DNA of 64,000 nucleotides from Pelobacter sp. (lineage in GTDB: Bacteria; Desulfobacterota; Desulfuromonadia; Geobacterales; Pseudopelobacteraceae): the NCBI GenBank assembly GCA_030824515.1, contig JAVBXN010000008.1, positions 124,001 to 188,000 of the forward strand. The letters are read 5' to 3'. Position numbers and translations under genes: made by a program. Position 1 is the stretch's first letter; each line of letters starts with the position of its first letter. This document shows positions 17,726 through 26,135 of the stretch, piece after piece. The notes under the pieces are model-generated. The model made no database searches. It was not told where the DNA came from and saw nothing but the letters and a program-made list of their open reading frames with translations.

Positions 17726-18094
17726 TTAGGCGGCTGAAGCCGTCTGATTGAAAATCACTTCGGACTTGAACAGCTGGAAGGCTGCGCGCATCAGCTCGGA
17801 AGCGCCCTTGTTGGTAGCCCGCATCATCTCCTGTATTCGCAGCATTTCGTCGTCGGAAATACGCATGGAAACCACGTAGGGTTTTTGCGGATCACTGTAC
17901 TTGCCCCTGGGCCGGCCCACTTTTCCCCGGACCACCGGGATTTCCGCTTCCAACAGGCTGACCTGTCGCTGCCCGCTTCCGGCGTGGGCATCCCCGGTCA
18001 CGCCATGTTCCTGTTGCAATACTACCCGGGGTGCCGGCTGTTTGCTTTCTCCTTTGGTCTCACCGATACGGACGCCAATAACCTTCTCTCCCAT
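17726..18094 (-). CDS. MOSC-fragment / DNA-binding chimeric regulator
   Basis: 122 residues from the ATG at 18094, which has a GAGAGGAGAG ribosome site. The first 60 residues look like the beginning of a MOSC domain (VIGVRIGETKGESK, EHGVTGDAHAG, RQVSLLEAE), the sulfur-carrier domain linked to molybdenum cofactor chemistry. The domain stops there and the rest is a short basic linker (GRPRGKYSD) and a likely ribbon-helix-helix-type segment (KPYVVSMRISDDEMLRIQEMM...ASELMRAAFQLF). This suggests a transcription factor with a molybdenum- or tungsten-cofactor-related sensor. It is divergent from the alcohol dehydrogenase and near the pterin-dependent AOR. Function is inferred. Confidence 0.65.
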   Translation of the reverse strand: MGEKVIGVRIGETKGESKQPAPRVVLQQEHGVTGDAHAGSGQRQVSLLEAEIPVVRGKVGRPRGKYSDPQKPYVVSMRISDDEMLRIQEMMRATNKGASELMRAAFQLFKSEVIFNQTASAA

Positions 18095-18301
18095 TTTGCT
18101 CTCCTCTCCTGTCGGTTCCATTGTCCACCCATGCAAGCACGAATGAACGCCTGGAACAACTGCAAGGCAATTTCAATACCACTTTTCCTCATTAGTTTAC
18201 GGAACAGATGGCCGGGAACATGCCAGACCGCCCAGGAACAGTGATTACAGGAAAATGAGATGCCATTTGAGGCCGGCTGCAGGCTTGCTTCCAATTCCGA
18301 A

Positions 18302-18381
18302 AACAGTGCCGGAGCACTGTTCACAAACGTAACGCCTGTTACGTATCGATACGATTGCACTGTTCTACATTAGAACAGTGC
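18302..18381. promoter_or_regulatory. Cluster of operator-like dyads upstream of the adh sigma-54 promoter
   Basis: Three dyads: AACAGTGC-N4-GCACTGTT (18302-18321), ACGTAAC-N4-GTTACGT (18327-18344), and GCACTGTTCTA-N3-TAGAACAGTGC with perfect 11-base arms (18357-18381). The first and third share GCACTGTT and are likely sites of a sigma-54 enhancer-binding protein. The middle one is a different sequence and could bind the divergent MOSC/RHH protein. Spacing to the -24 element is about 100-180 bases, normal for enhancer sites. Confidence 0.7.
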
Positions 18382-18483
18382 CTGTGGAGCACCTGACACT
18401 CAGCCAACCATGCCAGCGGATAACATGCTGAATACAAAAGACAAAGCACAGGGTGACTTTTCCGGACGCCTCTCATGAAACAG

Positions 18484-18500
18484 TTGGTACAGGGCTTGCG
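18484..18500 (+). promoter_or_regulatory. Sigma-54 promoter of the alcohol dehydrogenase gene
   Basis: TTGGTACAGGGCTTGCG: the -24 GG and -12 GC are exactly 10 bases apart and most of the consensus TGGCAC-N5-TTGC is kept. Transcription would begin near 18511, about 95 bases before the ATG at 18606. Confidence 0.78.
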
Positions 18501-18605
18501 ATGACCTGAAAAAACGTTCTACGAAACCGTATGCACACAACCGGTTCATGTCGGTTACGAAAACAGGGGCAGAACACCCAATCAAACCAAGAGGAGGAAG
18601 TACAC

Positions 18606-19769
18606 ATGGCTTTGGCAGATCAGACATTCGGTTTTTACATCCCCACCGTTTCATTGATGGGCGTAGGTTGTTCGAAGGAAGCAGGAGAGCAGGCCAAGGC
18701 GCTGGGCGCCACCAACCTGCTGATCGTCACCGATGCCGGATTGGCCAGGATGGGCGTGGCCGACACGATCAAGGGCTACATCGAGGCAGCCGGCCTCAAG
18801 GCTGTCATCTTTGACGGCGCCGAACCGAACCCGACCGACAAGAACGTGCATGACGGCGTCAAGGTCTACCAGGATAACCACTGCGACGGCATCGTTTCCC
18901 TGGGCGGCGGCAGCTCCCATGACTGCGGCAAGGGCGTCGGCATGGTGATCGGCAACGGCGGCAACATTCGCGATTTCGAAGGGGTCAACAAATCCACCAA
19001 GGCCATGCCACCATTCCTGGCCATCAACACCACCGCCGGCACCGCTTCCGAGATGACCCGCTTCTGCATCATCACCAACACCGATACCCACGTCAAGATG
19101 GCCATCGTCGATTGGCGCTGCACACCCAACATCGCCGTCAACGACCCGGTCCTGATGGTCGGCAAGCCGCCGGCGCTGACCGCCGCCACCGGCATGGACG
19201 CCCTGACCCACGCGGTCGAGGCCTATGTTTCCACCATCGCCACCCCGATCACCGACGCCTGCGCCATCAAGGCCATCGAGCTGGTTGCCCGGTATCTGAG
19301 CCCGGCCGTGGCCAACGGCGAGAACCTGGAAGCCCGTGACAAGATGGCCTATGCCGAGTACCTGGCCGGCATGGCCTTCAACAACGCCAGCCTCGGTTAT
19401 GTCCACTCCATGGCCCATCAGCTGGGCGGTTTCTATAACCTGCCCCACGGCGTCTGCAACGCGATCCTGCTCCCGGCCGTCAGCCAGTACAACCTGATCG
19501 CCTGCCCGCAGCGTTTCGCCGACATAGCCGTCGCCATGGGCGAAAACATCAGCGGTCTTTCGGTGATGGAAGCGGCCGAGAAGGCCATCGGCGCGATCCG
19601 CAGGCTCTCGGCCTCGATCGGCATCCCCACCGGGCTCAAGGCGCTGAATGTGAAGGAAGAGGATCTGAAGGTGATGGCAGAAAACGCCAAGAAGGACGCC
19701 TGCCAGTTCACCAACCCGCGCAAGGCGACCCTGGAGCAGGTGGTGGAAATATTCAAGGCAGCCATGTAG
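18606..19769 (+). CDS. Iron-containing alcohol dehydrogenase, sigma-54 controlled
   Basis: 387 residues from the ATG at 18606, which has a strong AGGAGG site; the longer upstream frame is non-coding leader. Group III alcohol dehydrogenase with GGGSSHDCGKGVG nucleotide motif, GTASEMTRFCII, and the iron-binding region GMDALTHAVEAY, ASLGYVHSMAHQLGG and LPHGVCNAILLP. It resembles well-known ethanol/1,3-propanediol-type dehydrogenases of anaerobes. With the AOR downstream it could form an alcohol to aldehyde to acid route. A hairpin terminator follows at 19786. Confidence 0.93.
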   Translation: MALADQTFGFYIPTVSLMGVGCSKEAGEQAKALGATNLLIVTDAGLARMGVADTIKGYIEAAGLKAVIFDGAEPNPTDKNVHDGVKVYQDNHCDGIVSLGGGSSHDCGKGVGMVIGNGGNIRDFEGVNKSTKAMPPFLAINTTAGTASEMTRFCIITNTDTHVKMAIVDWRCTPNIAVNDPVLMVGKPPALTAATGMDALTHAVEAYVSTIATPITDACAIKAIELVARYLSPAVANGENLEARDKMAYAEYLAGMAFNNASLGYVHSMAHQLGGFYNLPHGVCNAILLPAVSQYNLIACPQRFADIAVAMGENISGLSVMEAAEKAIGAIRRLSASIGIPTGLKALNVKEEDLKVMAENAKKDACQFTNPRKATLEQVVEIFKAAM

Positions 19770-19785
19770 AAACACAACTCCCCTG

Positions 19786-19839
19786 CCCCCTCTTACCTTA
19801 AGAGGGGGTTTAACCTCCTCCCCTTAATTTAAGGGGAGG
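19786..19839 (+). terminator. Tandem hairpins after the alcohol dehydrogenase gene
   Basis: CCCCCTCTTA-CCT-TAAGAGGGGG followed by TTT (19786-19811), then a second perfect hairpin CCTCCCCTTAA/TTAAGGGGAGG (19817-19839). The first looks like a terminator; the second may belong to a dispersed repeat. Confidence 0.65.
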
Positions 19840-19987
19840 TCGGGAGGGGTTACGATTTCAATTATCTCCGAGCCATGCCGCCTAAAAGGGAAAACCCTCA
19901 TGGGGCCAGGCCAGCGGGTTTCGCGGGAAACGGCGGAGCCTCCCTTTCGGAAAGGAGCTGCTCCGCACAGCGGAGATAAACACATAC

Positions 19988-20158
19988 CTGATTCGTTCTA
20001 ATCTGCCGCTAATCCCTTCTCCCTGAGGGAGAAGGTGGCCGGAGGCCGGATGAGGGGGAAACAGTGCAATATATTGCAACATTCCCCCTCACCCTGGCCC
20101 TCTCCCTCAGGGAGAGGGGACTGCTTATCAGACTTTGCGGCTGATTAGAACGAATCAG
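19988..20158. repeat. MITE-like element with 22-base terminal inverted repeats
   Basis: The left end is CTGATTCGTTCTAATCTGCCGC (19988-20009). The right end (20137-20158) is its reverse complement with one mismatch. The 171-base interior carries two versions of the CCCTCTCCCT palindrome seen in the nuoJ tail, and no gene. It ends 28 bases before the AOR start and may carry or disturb the AOR promoter. Confidence 0.7.
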
Positions 20159-20185
20159 CAACACATATGATCGGGAGAAGATAAA

Positions 20186-21916
20186 ATGAACAAAATAATC
20201 CGCATCAACATGAACGACCTGAGCACCAGGATTGAAGACGTACCCGCAGCCTGGGCCGGCCTGGGCGGGCGCGGTCTGACCTCAACCATCGTCGCGGCGG
20301 AAGTGCCGCCCACCTGCCATGCGCTGGGGCCCAACAACAAACTGGTCTTTGCTCCAGGCCTGCTGACCGGCACTCCGGCCGCCAACTCGGGCCGCCTATC
20401 GGCCGGCGCCAAGAGCCCGCTGACCGGCACCATCAAGGAGAGCAACGCCGGCGGCACCGCCGCCCAGATGCTGGCACGCCTTGGCATCAAAGCCTTGATC
20501 ATCGAAGGCATTCCTGCTGAAGACAAGTGGTACAGCCTGCACGTCTCGATGGACGGTGTCGCAATCCGGGAAGAGAGCGAACTGGTCGGCAAATGGAATT
20601 TCGCCGTGATCGAAGCCATCGAAGCGCGGCTTGGCAAGAAAACCGGCATCCTGACCATCGGTCCGGCCGGCGAAATGAAGATGACCGCGGCCAACATCTC
20701 GGTCAAGGACCCGGACAGCAAGATCCGCAGCCATGGCCGCGGCGGCCTGGGCGCCGTGATGGGCTCCAAGAAGATCAAGTTCATCTCCATCGACGACCAG
20801 GGCGCTCCCAAGGTGCCGATCGCCGATCCGGAAAAGTTCAAGACAGCCGCGCGGGTCTTTGCCAAGGCCCTGATGGATCATCCGGTCAGCGGCGAAGGCC
20901 TGCCGACCTACGGCACCAACGTGCTGGTCAACATCCTCAACGAGGCCGGCGGCCTGCCGACCCGCAACTTCACGTCCGGACGCTTCGACGGGGCCGACAA
21001 GATCTCCGGCGAGACCATGAACGAAACCATCACGGCCCGCGGCGGCAAGGTCAAACACGGCTGCCACGCCGGCTGCATCATCCAGTGCTCGCAGGTCTAC
21101 CACGACCAGCAGGGCAAATACGTAACCTCCGGCTTTGAATACGAAACCATCTGGGGGCTGGGGGCGGACTGCTGCATCGACAACCTGGACGACATCGCCC
21201 GCGCCGACAGCCTGATGGACGACATCGGCATCGATTCGATCGAAACCGCGGTCATGTTCGGAGTAGCCATGGAAGCCGGAATCCTGCAGTGGGGAGACAG
21301 CAGGGAGATGCTGCGTATTCTGGCCGAGGAAATCGGCCGGGGCACTCCGCTCGGCCGCATCCTGGGAGGCGGCGCCGGCTCGGTCGGCAAGACCTATGGC
21401 GTCACCCGCGTACCGGTTGTAAAAAACCAGGGCATCCCGGCCTACGACCCCCGTTCGGTCAAGGGCATCGGCATCACCTACGCAACCAGCACCATGGGCG
21501 CCGACCACACCGCCGGCTACACCATCGCCACCAACATCCTCAACGTCGGCGGCTATGTGGATCCGCTCAAGAAAGACGGCCAGGTCGAGCTTTCCCGCAA
21601 CCTGCAGATCGCAACCGCGGCGGTGGACTCCACCGGCATGTGCATCTTCATCGCCTTCCCGGCGTTGGATATCCCCGAATGCCTGCCGGCGCTGATCGAC
21701 ATGATCAATGCCCGTTTCGGCATCAGCCTGACCGGCGACGACGTCACCAACCTGGGCAAGCATATCCTCAAGGTCGAGCGCCAGTTCAACATCGAGGCCG
21801 GTTTCAGCAACATCCACGACCGCCTGCCCGAGTTTTTCACTACCGAAAAAGTGGCGCCGCACAACGCCATCTGGGATTTCAGCGGTGACGAAATCGACGA
21901 GTTCTGGAATTTTTAA
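20186..21916 (+). CDS. Aldehyde:ferredoxin oxidoreductase family, tungsten/molybdenum pterin enzyme
   Basis: 576 residues, slightly short for the family (about 600). AOR enzymes oxidise aldehydes to acids, or the reverse, with ferredoxin, using a bis-pterin W or Mo cofactor and one 4Fe-4S cluster. The N-terminal domain has the family pattern WAGLGGRGLTS and GPNNKLVFAPGLLTGTPAANSGR. Cluster cysteines are CHAGCIIQC near residue 293. GREM-like and DP..KGIGITYATSTMGADHTAG pterin-binding stretches follow. A GGGAGAAG ribosome site precedes the ATG. It is followed by dedicated MoaD- and ThiF-like genes, suggesting its own cofactor supply. Confidence 0.92.
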   Translation: MNKIIRINMNDLSTRIEDVPAAWAGLGGRGLTSTIVAAEVPPTCHALGPNNKLVFAPGLLTGTPAANSGRLSAGAKSPLTGTIKESNAGGTAAQMLARLGIKALIIEGIPAEDKWYSLHVSMDGVAIREESELVGKWNFAVIEAIEARLGKKTGILTIGPAGEMKMTAANISVKDPDSKIRSHGRGGLGAVMGSKKIKFISIDDQGAPKVPIADPEKFKTAARVFAKALMDHPVSGEGLPTYGTNVLVNILNEAGGLPTRNFTSGRFDGADKISGETMNETITARGGKVKHGCHAGCIIQCSQVYHDQQGKYVTSGFEYETIWGLGADCCIDNLDDIARADSLMDDIGIDSIETAVMFGVAMEAGILQWGDSREMLRILAEEIGRGTPLGRILGGGAGSVGKTYGVTRVPVVKNQGIPAYDPRSVKGIGITYATSTMGADHTAGYTIATNILNVGGYVDPLKKDGQVELSRNLQIATAAVDSTGMCIFIAFPALDIPECLPALIDMINARFGISLTGDDVTNLGKHILKVERQFNIEAGFSNIHDRLPEFFTTEKVAPHNAIWDFSGDEIDEFWNF

Positions 21917-21933
21917 ATCTGGAAAAGCATCCG

Positions 21934-21990
21934 GCCACAGAGGACACAGAGTTCTCAGAGGAAACCGAAGTCATCTGTGGCCTCTGTGGC
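21934..21990. repeat. Small inverted repeat (GCCACAGAGG type)
   Basis: GCCACAGAGGACACAGAG (21934-21951) faces CATCTGTGGCCTCTGTGGC (21972-21990). It is a dispersed-palindrome type element in the 108-base gap between AOR and the moaD-like gene; it could form a stem in the shared mRNA. Confidence 0.6.
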
Positions 21991-22024
21991 TAAGAGTTTC
22001 AGGCTTATTGCTGATGGAGCGTGT

Positions 22025-22249
22025 ATGCAGGTAACCGTCAAACTATTCGCCACCTTCAGAAACGGGCGCTTCAAGGTCACTTCGCAAGAGCTTACCGAGG
22101 GCACTGCCTGCCGTACGATCATGCTCGGCCTGGAGCTGACCGAAGAGCAGATCGGGGTCGTGCTGGTCAATGGCCGGCATGCGGCCCTCGATCAGGGATT
22201 GCATGAAGGAGACACCCTGGCGCTGTTTCCCCTGGTCGGTGGAGGTTGA
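22025..22249 (+). CDS. MoaD/ThiS-type sulfur carrier protein
   Basis: 74 residues from the ATG at 22025 (MQVTVKLFATFR). It is a ubiquitin-fold small sulfur carrier with the essential C-terminal glycines (FPLVGGG). The carrier is adenylated and thiocarboxylated by an E1-like enzyme, and gives sulfur to molybdopterin. The E1-like gene follows after one base. Its place behind the AOR gene suggests a version dedicated to that enzyme's pterin. The GGG rather than GG ending is a small variation. Confidence 0.88.
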   Translation: MQVTVKLFATFRNGRFKVTSQELTEGTACRTIMLGLELTEEQIGVVLVNGRHAALDQGLHEGDTLALFPLVGGG

Positions 22250-22250
22250 T

Positions 22251-23132
22251 ATGTTGAATGTGCTGGAATATCTACAGAAGTGTTCCGTCGACGGGCTGTT
22301 GCCCTGGTCCGCTCAGCTGGAGGCGGTCGAGCGTTTGAGCCTGAGCCATGCGGCCGTGGAAGAGATCGCTCTGGTAAGCGGACTGTTGCCGGCCCGCTAT
22401 CAGCGCAACCGCAACATGATCTCCGTGGCCGAGCAGTTGCAGCTCTTCCGGAGCAGGATCGCCGTGATCGGCTGCGGCGGGTTGGGCGGGTACATCATCG
22501 AGGAACTGGCCCGGCTGGGGATTGGCCAGATTGTCGCTGTTGATCCGGATAAATTTGAAGAGCACAACCTCAACCGGCAGTTGTTCTCCACCATCGGCAA
22601 CCTGGGCAGAGCCAAGGTTGCGGCGGCGCTGGACCGGGTCAACGAGGTCAACCCGGCCGTGAAGCTGATCCCGGTCCGGACCTTTTTCCGCGCCGCCAAC
22701 GGCCGGGAGCTGCTGCAAGGGGTGACGGTGGCGGTGGATGCACTGGACAGCATTGCCTGCAGACTGGAACTGGCAGAAACCTGCGCCGGCATGGATATTC
22801 CGATGGTGCATGGCGCAATCGGCGGCTGGTACGGGCATGTGGCCACCCAGCTACCCGGTGACACCACGGTACAGAGCATCTATCGCAATTGGGTGCAAGG
22901 AAAAGGTATCGAAAAGGATCTGGGTAACCCGGCCTTTACTCCGGCGGTGGTGGCAGGACTGCAGGTGGCTGAGGTATGCAAACTTGTTCTGGGCAGGGGC
23001 GAGTTGCTGCGGCGGCGCAAGCTGAGTATCGATCTGCTGGACATGGAGATGCATGAGATCCCCTACCATGCCTCGGCCGAGGTTATCCACTTTCCCACAC
23101 GCGAAATTGAACAGGAAAGGGCCGCAGGATAA
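22251..23132 (+). CDS. ThiF/MoeB/HesA-family E1-like adenylyltransferase
   Basis: 293 residues. It activates the C-terminus of the MoaD-like carrier with ATP. The Rossmann motif GCGGLGGYIIEELARLGIG and the DPDKFEEHNLNRQLF loop (Asp and Arg of the ATP site) are clear, with VDALDSIACRLELAETC in the middle. An N-terminal helical extension of about 65 residues precedes the core. The CxxC zinc pairs found in many MoeB proteins are not seen. The ATG at 22251 follows the moaD-like stop by one base, so the pair is translationally coupled. Confidence 0.88.
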   Translation: MLNVLEYLQKCSVDGLLPWSAQLEAVERLSLSHAAVEEIALVSGLLPARYQRNRNMISVAEQLQLFRSRIAVIGCGGLGGYIIEELARLGIGQIVAVDPDKFEEHNLNRQLFSTIGNLGRAKVAAALDRVNEVNPAVKLIPVRTFFRAANGRELLQGVTVAVDALDSIACRLELAETCAGMDIPMVHGAIGGWYGHVATQLPGDTTVQSIYRNWVQGKGIEKDLGNPAFTPAVVAGLQVAEVCKLVLGRGELLRRRKLSIDLLDMEMHEIPYHASAEVIHFPTREIEQERAAG

Positions 23133-23229
23133 ACCAGTTTAAGCTGTTGACCACTAAAATCACGAACATTACCAGTGAAGCATGCAGTGTATTCATGCTC
23201 ATAGCCGGCCAGCCCCACTGACCGTCCCA

Positions 23230-26124
23230 TCAGCCGATACGTTGCGCCATAACAACCTCTCCGGCCTGTGGATCGGTATCATTCATGATTTCCCTCAGCT
23301 TTTCGTTCAAAGTGTTCATATCAAATGGCTTCATCAGAAAATTCGTCCCCTCTTCCAGCACCCCTTTCTGGGCAATGATGTCAGAGGTGTAGCCGGACAC
23401 GTAGAGCACCCTGATGCCGGGTCTCAAGCAGGAAACCTGTTCCACCAGTTCCTTGCCGTTCATGGTCGGCATGATGACGTCGGTAATGATCAGGTCTATT
23501 TTTGTGGTCATATCATGACACTGCCTGAGGGCCGAGTCCGGGTCGCTAAAGGAGATGACCGTATAGCCGATCTGCTCAAGCATGTCGGTGGTCATTTCAA
23601 GCAGTGAAAGTTCATCCTCAACGACCATTACCGTTCCTGAACCGGTGAGTGGCGTACTCTTTCGCGGGACGGCTTCATGGTCCGCATCCATCGAACATGG
23701 CAGGTAAACCGTAAAAGTGCTCCCAAGCCCAGGCTCGCTATAGACATTTATGAAACCGTTGTTCTGGGTAACTATCCCGAAAATAGTTGCCAATCCCAGT
23801 CCCGTCCCCTTGCCAACCTCCTTGGTGGTAAAAAACGGCTCGAAAATATGATTGCGGGTCTCGCTGTCCATACCGACACCGGTATCGCTGACCGAAATCC
23901 TGACGAAGTCACCGGGACGGGCATTAATGTTGTAGTGACAATAGGCCTCGTCAAGCCGCGAGTTCCCTGTTTCGATGGTCAAAGTTCCCCCGTCCGGCAT
24001 CGCATCCCGGGCGTTGACTGCCAGGTTGATCAGAATCTGGTCGATTTGCGAAGGATCAACCTTGACTGACCATAGATCGGAGGCCGGCCGGAAGCAGAGA
24101 TTGATGTCCTCTCCGATCAAGCGCCCCAGAGTCTTCTCAGTCTCAAGGATCAATGAATTCAGATTTACCGTGCGCGGAGCAATGACCTCCTTGCGCGAAA
24201 ATGCCAGCAGTTGCCGTGTTATGTCACTTGAGCGGTGTGCGGCCTTGGCTATCTCGTTAAGCCGGTGCCAGAGCTTGTCATCACGAGACAGGTTGCGCAT
24301 GGACAGTTCCGCATAACCGATAATGACACCGAGCATATTATTAAAATCATGGGCCACGCCGCCAGCCAGCCGCCCGATAGCCTCCATTTTTTGCGATTGG
24401 CGGAGTTGTTCCTCCACAGCACGGTGATCAGTTACATCAACACCGATGCTGGCCACTCCGGTTACCGATCTGTCCGGATTGTGCAGGATGGTATTGTCCC
24501 AGACAATGTGACGGGACTTCCCGTCCCGGGTCAGGATTGCGTTTTCAAAATGCCCCTGGATATCGCCGTTCTCGATCCCCCTGATAAAAACATCCTTGAT
24601 CACCGGGGAAAGTTCCTTCGGGATGAACCGTTCAAACCAGTTGAATCCAAACACCTCTTCCCGCCGCCATCCGGTGAGGTTGAGCAGATAGTCGTTACAA
24701 AATATAATATTGCCGCACTTGTCCAGAGTAAGGGCTACCAGCTGTATATTTTCCAGCAGCTCACGAAATTGCGTCTCGCTTTGCAACAGGGCGCCAACGG
24801 CGCGCTTCCTCTCTTCCATTTCCTCAATCAGAAGGCGATTGCTTGCCGCCAGCTGCTCGGTACGGCTGCTGACCTTTGCTTCCAGCTCTTCGTGCCAGCC
24901 CTGGATCTGGGCGACCATTCCGTTGAAGGACGCTGCCAGAGCGCCAACTTCGTCGTTTGTACGGATCTCAGTCCGCACCGTCAGATCGCCTGCTTCGACT
25001 CTTTTTGCCGCCTGATGCAACAGGTCGAGTGGACGCGCCAGCCGGCCCGAGAGGACGCCGGTCAGCAGCATTACCAGCATGCAGCCGCTTATGCCCAATA
25101 ATAAAATGAAGTAGTTGGACTGCCGAAGTTGTGCAAAGGCCTCCTCCTGATCAATCTTGACCACCATTCCCCAGACGACATCGGAGGATATCCGCAGGTG
25201 GCGATAGGCTGCCAGTACCTGTGTGCCGCGATAATCTTTTGCTGCCGTGATTCCTTCACCTCCGGCAATCGCCAGGTCAACCGGATGCATCTGTACCCTG
25301 TCCAAGAGCGGCCTGACAGGAGCCCCGGCAGAACCGGGATGCCTGAGCGAGGTCAGTGACCGCCCTTCGCTGTTAACAAGCAGAACTTCCCCAGTGCGGC
25401 CATAGTCCAGACCGCTATTCACCATTGGCCTGAGGATTGAATCAAGGTCGGTATTGATCGTGATCACGGCAATGACTTCATCCGTGCGTGAACCGGTTCC
25501 GTATATGGAGCGCGAGATGTAGAGACGATAAGAACCATCCTTGTCGATGGCTGTCCGGATAACCTCGTCGTACAGAGGATCGACGGCATCACGGTAGCCA
25601 TGATCATCAAGGCGGCTCTCACCTACATGCAGATCACGGGAGCAGCCAACCACGATACCGTTTTTGGCAGAGATGATATCGATTGCATTTTCAGGATTGG
25701 CCTCCATTATTTCCCTGAGGCGACGGTTCAGCCAGCGCCAGTCACCGGAGGTGGAAAGCCTGTTTCGGAAGGCATCCTGGCTGATGGCGTCACCTCCATT
25801 TCTGGAGAGCTTCAGGTTGATCCGCTCCAACGCCTGACGAAAAGATTCATCCTGGGCAAAAAGCTGGACATCGTTTCTTCGTTCCTTCAACCAGAACTGC
25901 AGCGTATCTTTTTTGGCATCGGCGGCACGCTCAAGATCCTTGTAGACTTCGGCTTTCTGGACACTGTACCTCCCCTGGTAACCTGTAAAAGGTATTCCGT
26001 AGATCACCAGCAGCTCAATCATAACCAGCGAGACGGCAAACAGGGCTCCAAAAGAGAAGAGCAGCTTTCGTCGCAGTGAGATGAAACCGCTTTTTGTTCC
26101 TGTCGATGCAGGCCTGTATACCAT
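23230..26124 (-). CDS. Hybrid sensor histidine kinase (Cache, HAMP, PAS, kinase, receiver)
   Basis: About 964 residues from the ATG at 26124, 12 bases after the stop of the substrate-binding-protein gene. Membrane segment near residues 20-45; periplasmic double-Cache-type sensor (about 50-340); second membrane segment; HAMP; PAS domain; HisKA with [13 protein letters not shown]; ATPase domain ([24 protein letters not shown]); and a C-terminal receiver with phospho-Asp in [10 protein letters not shown]. The terminal receiver suggests a phosphorelay. Co-transcription with a periplasmic binding protein suggests that protein presents the ligand, which is inference. Confidence 0.92.
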   Translation of the reverse strand: MVYRPASTGTKSGFISLRRKLLFSFGALFAVSLVMIELLVIYGIPFTGYQGRYSVQKAEVYKDLERAADAKKDTLQFWLKERRNDVQLFAQDESFRQALERINLKLSRNGGDAISQDAFRNRLSTSGDWRWLNRRLREIMEANPENAIDIISAKNGIVVGCSRDLHVGESRLDDHGYRDAVDPLYDEVIRTAIDKDGSYRLYISRSIYGTGSRTDEVIAVITINTDLDSILRPMVNSGLDYGRTGEVLLVNSEGRSLTSLRHPGSAGAPVRPLLDRVQMHPVDLAIAGGEGITAAKDYRGTQVLAAYRHLRISSDVVWGMVVKIDQEEAFAQLRQSNYFILLLGISGCMLVMLLTGVLSGRLARPLDLLHQAAKRVEAGDLTVRTEIRTNDEVGALAASFNGMVAQIQGWHEELEAKVSSRTEQLAASNRLLIEEMEERKRAVGALLQSETQFRELLENIQLVALTLDKCGNIIFCNDYLLNLTGWRREEVFGFNWFERFIPKELSPVIKDVFIRGIENGDIQGHFENAILTRDGKSRHIVWDNTILHNPDRSVTGVASIGVDVTDHRAVEEQLRQSQKMEAIGRLAGGVAHDFNNMLGVIIGYAELSMRNLSRDDKLWHRLNEIAKAAHRSSDITRQLLAFSRKEVIAPRTVNLNSLILETEKTLGRLIGEDINLCFRPASDLWSVKVDPSQIDQILINLAVNARDAMPDGGTLTIETGNSRLDEAYCHYNINARPGDFVRISVSDTGVGMDSETRNHIFEPFFTTKEVGKGTGLGLATIFGIVTQNNGFINVYSEPGLGSTFTVYLPCSMDADHEAVPRKSTPLTGSGTVMVVEDELSLLEMTTDMLEQIGYTVISFSDPDSALRQCHDMTTKIDLIITDVIMPTMNGKELVEQVSCLRPGIRVLYVSGYTSDIIAQKGVLEEGTNFLMKPFDMNTLNEKLREIMNDTDPQAGEVVMAQRIG

Positions 26125-26135
26125 GAGCTTCTCGG

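Noticed and set aside
18542-18814. Other reading frames at the alcohol dehydrogenase start
   Set aside because: They lack a ribosome site and domain; the AGGAGG before 18606 decides the start.
19786-20120. Repeated CCCT-rich palindromes considered as a CRISPR array
   Set aside because: Spacing and unit sequence are irregular, there are no spacers of equal length, and no cas genes are present.
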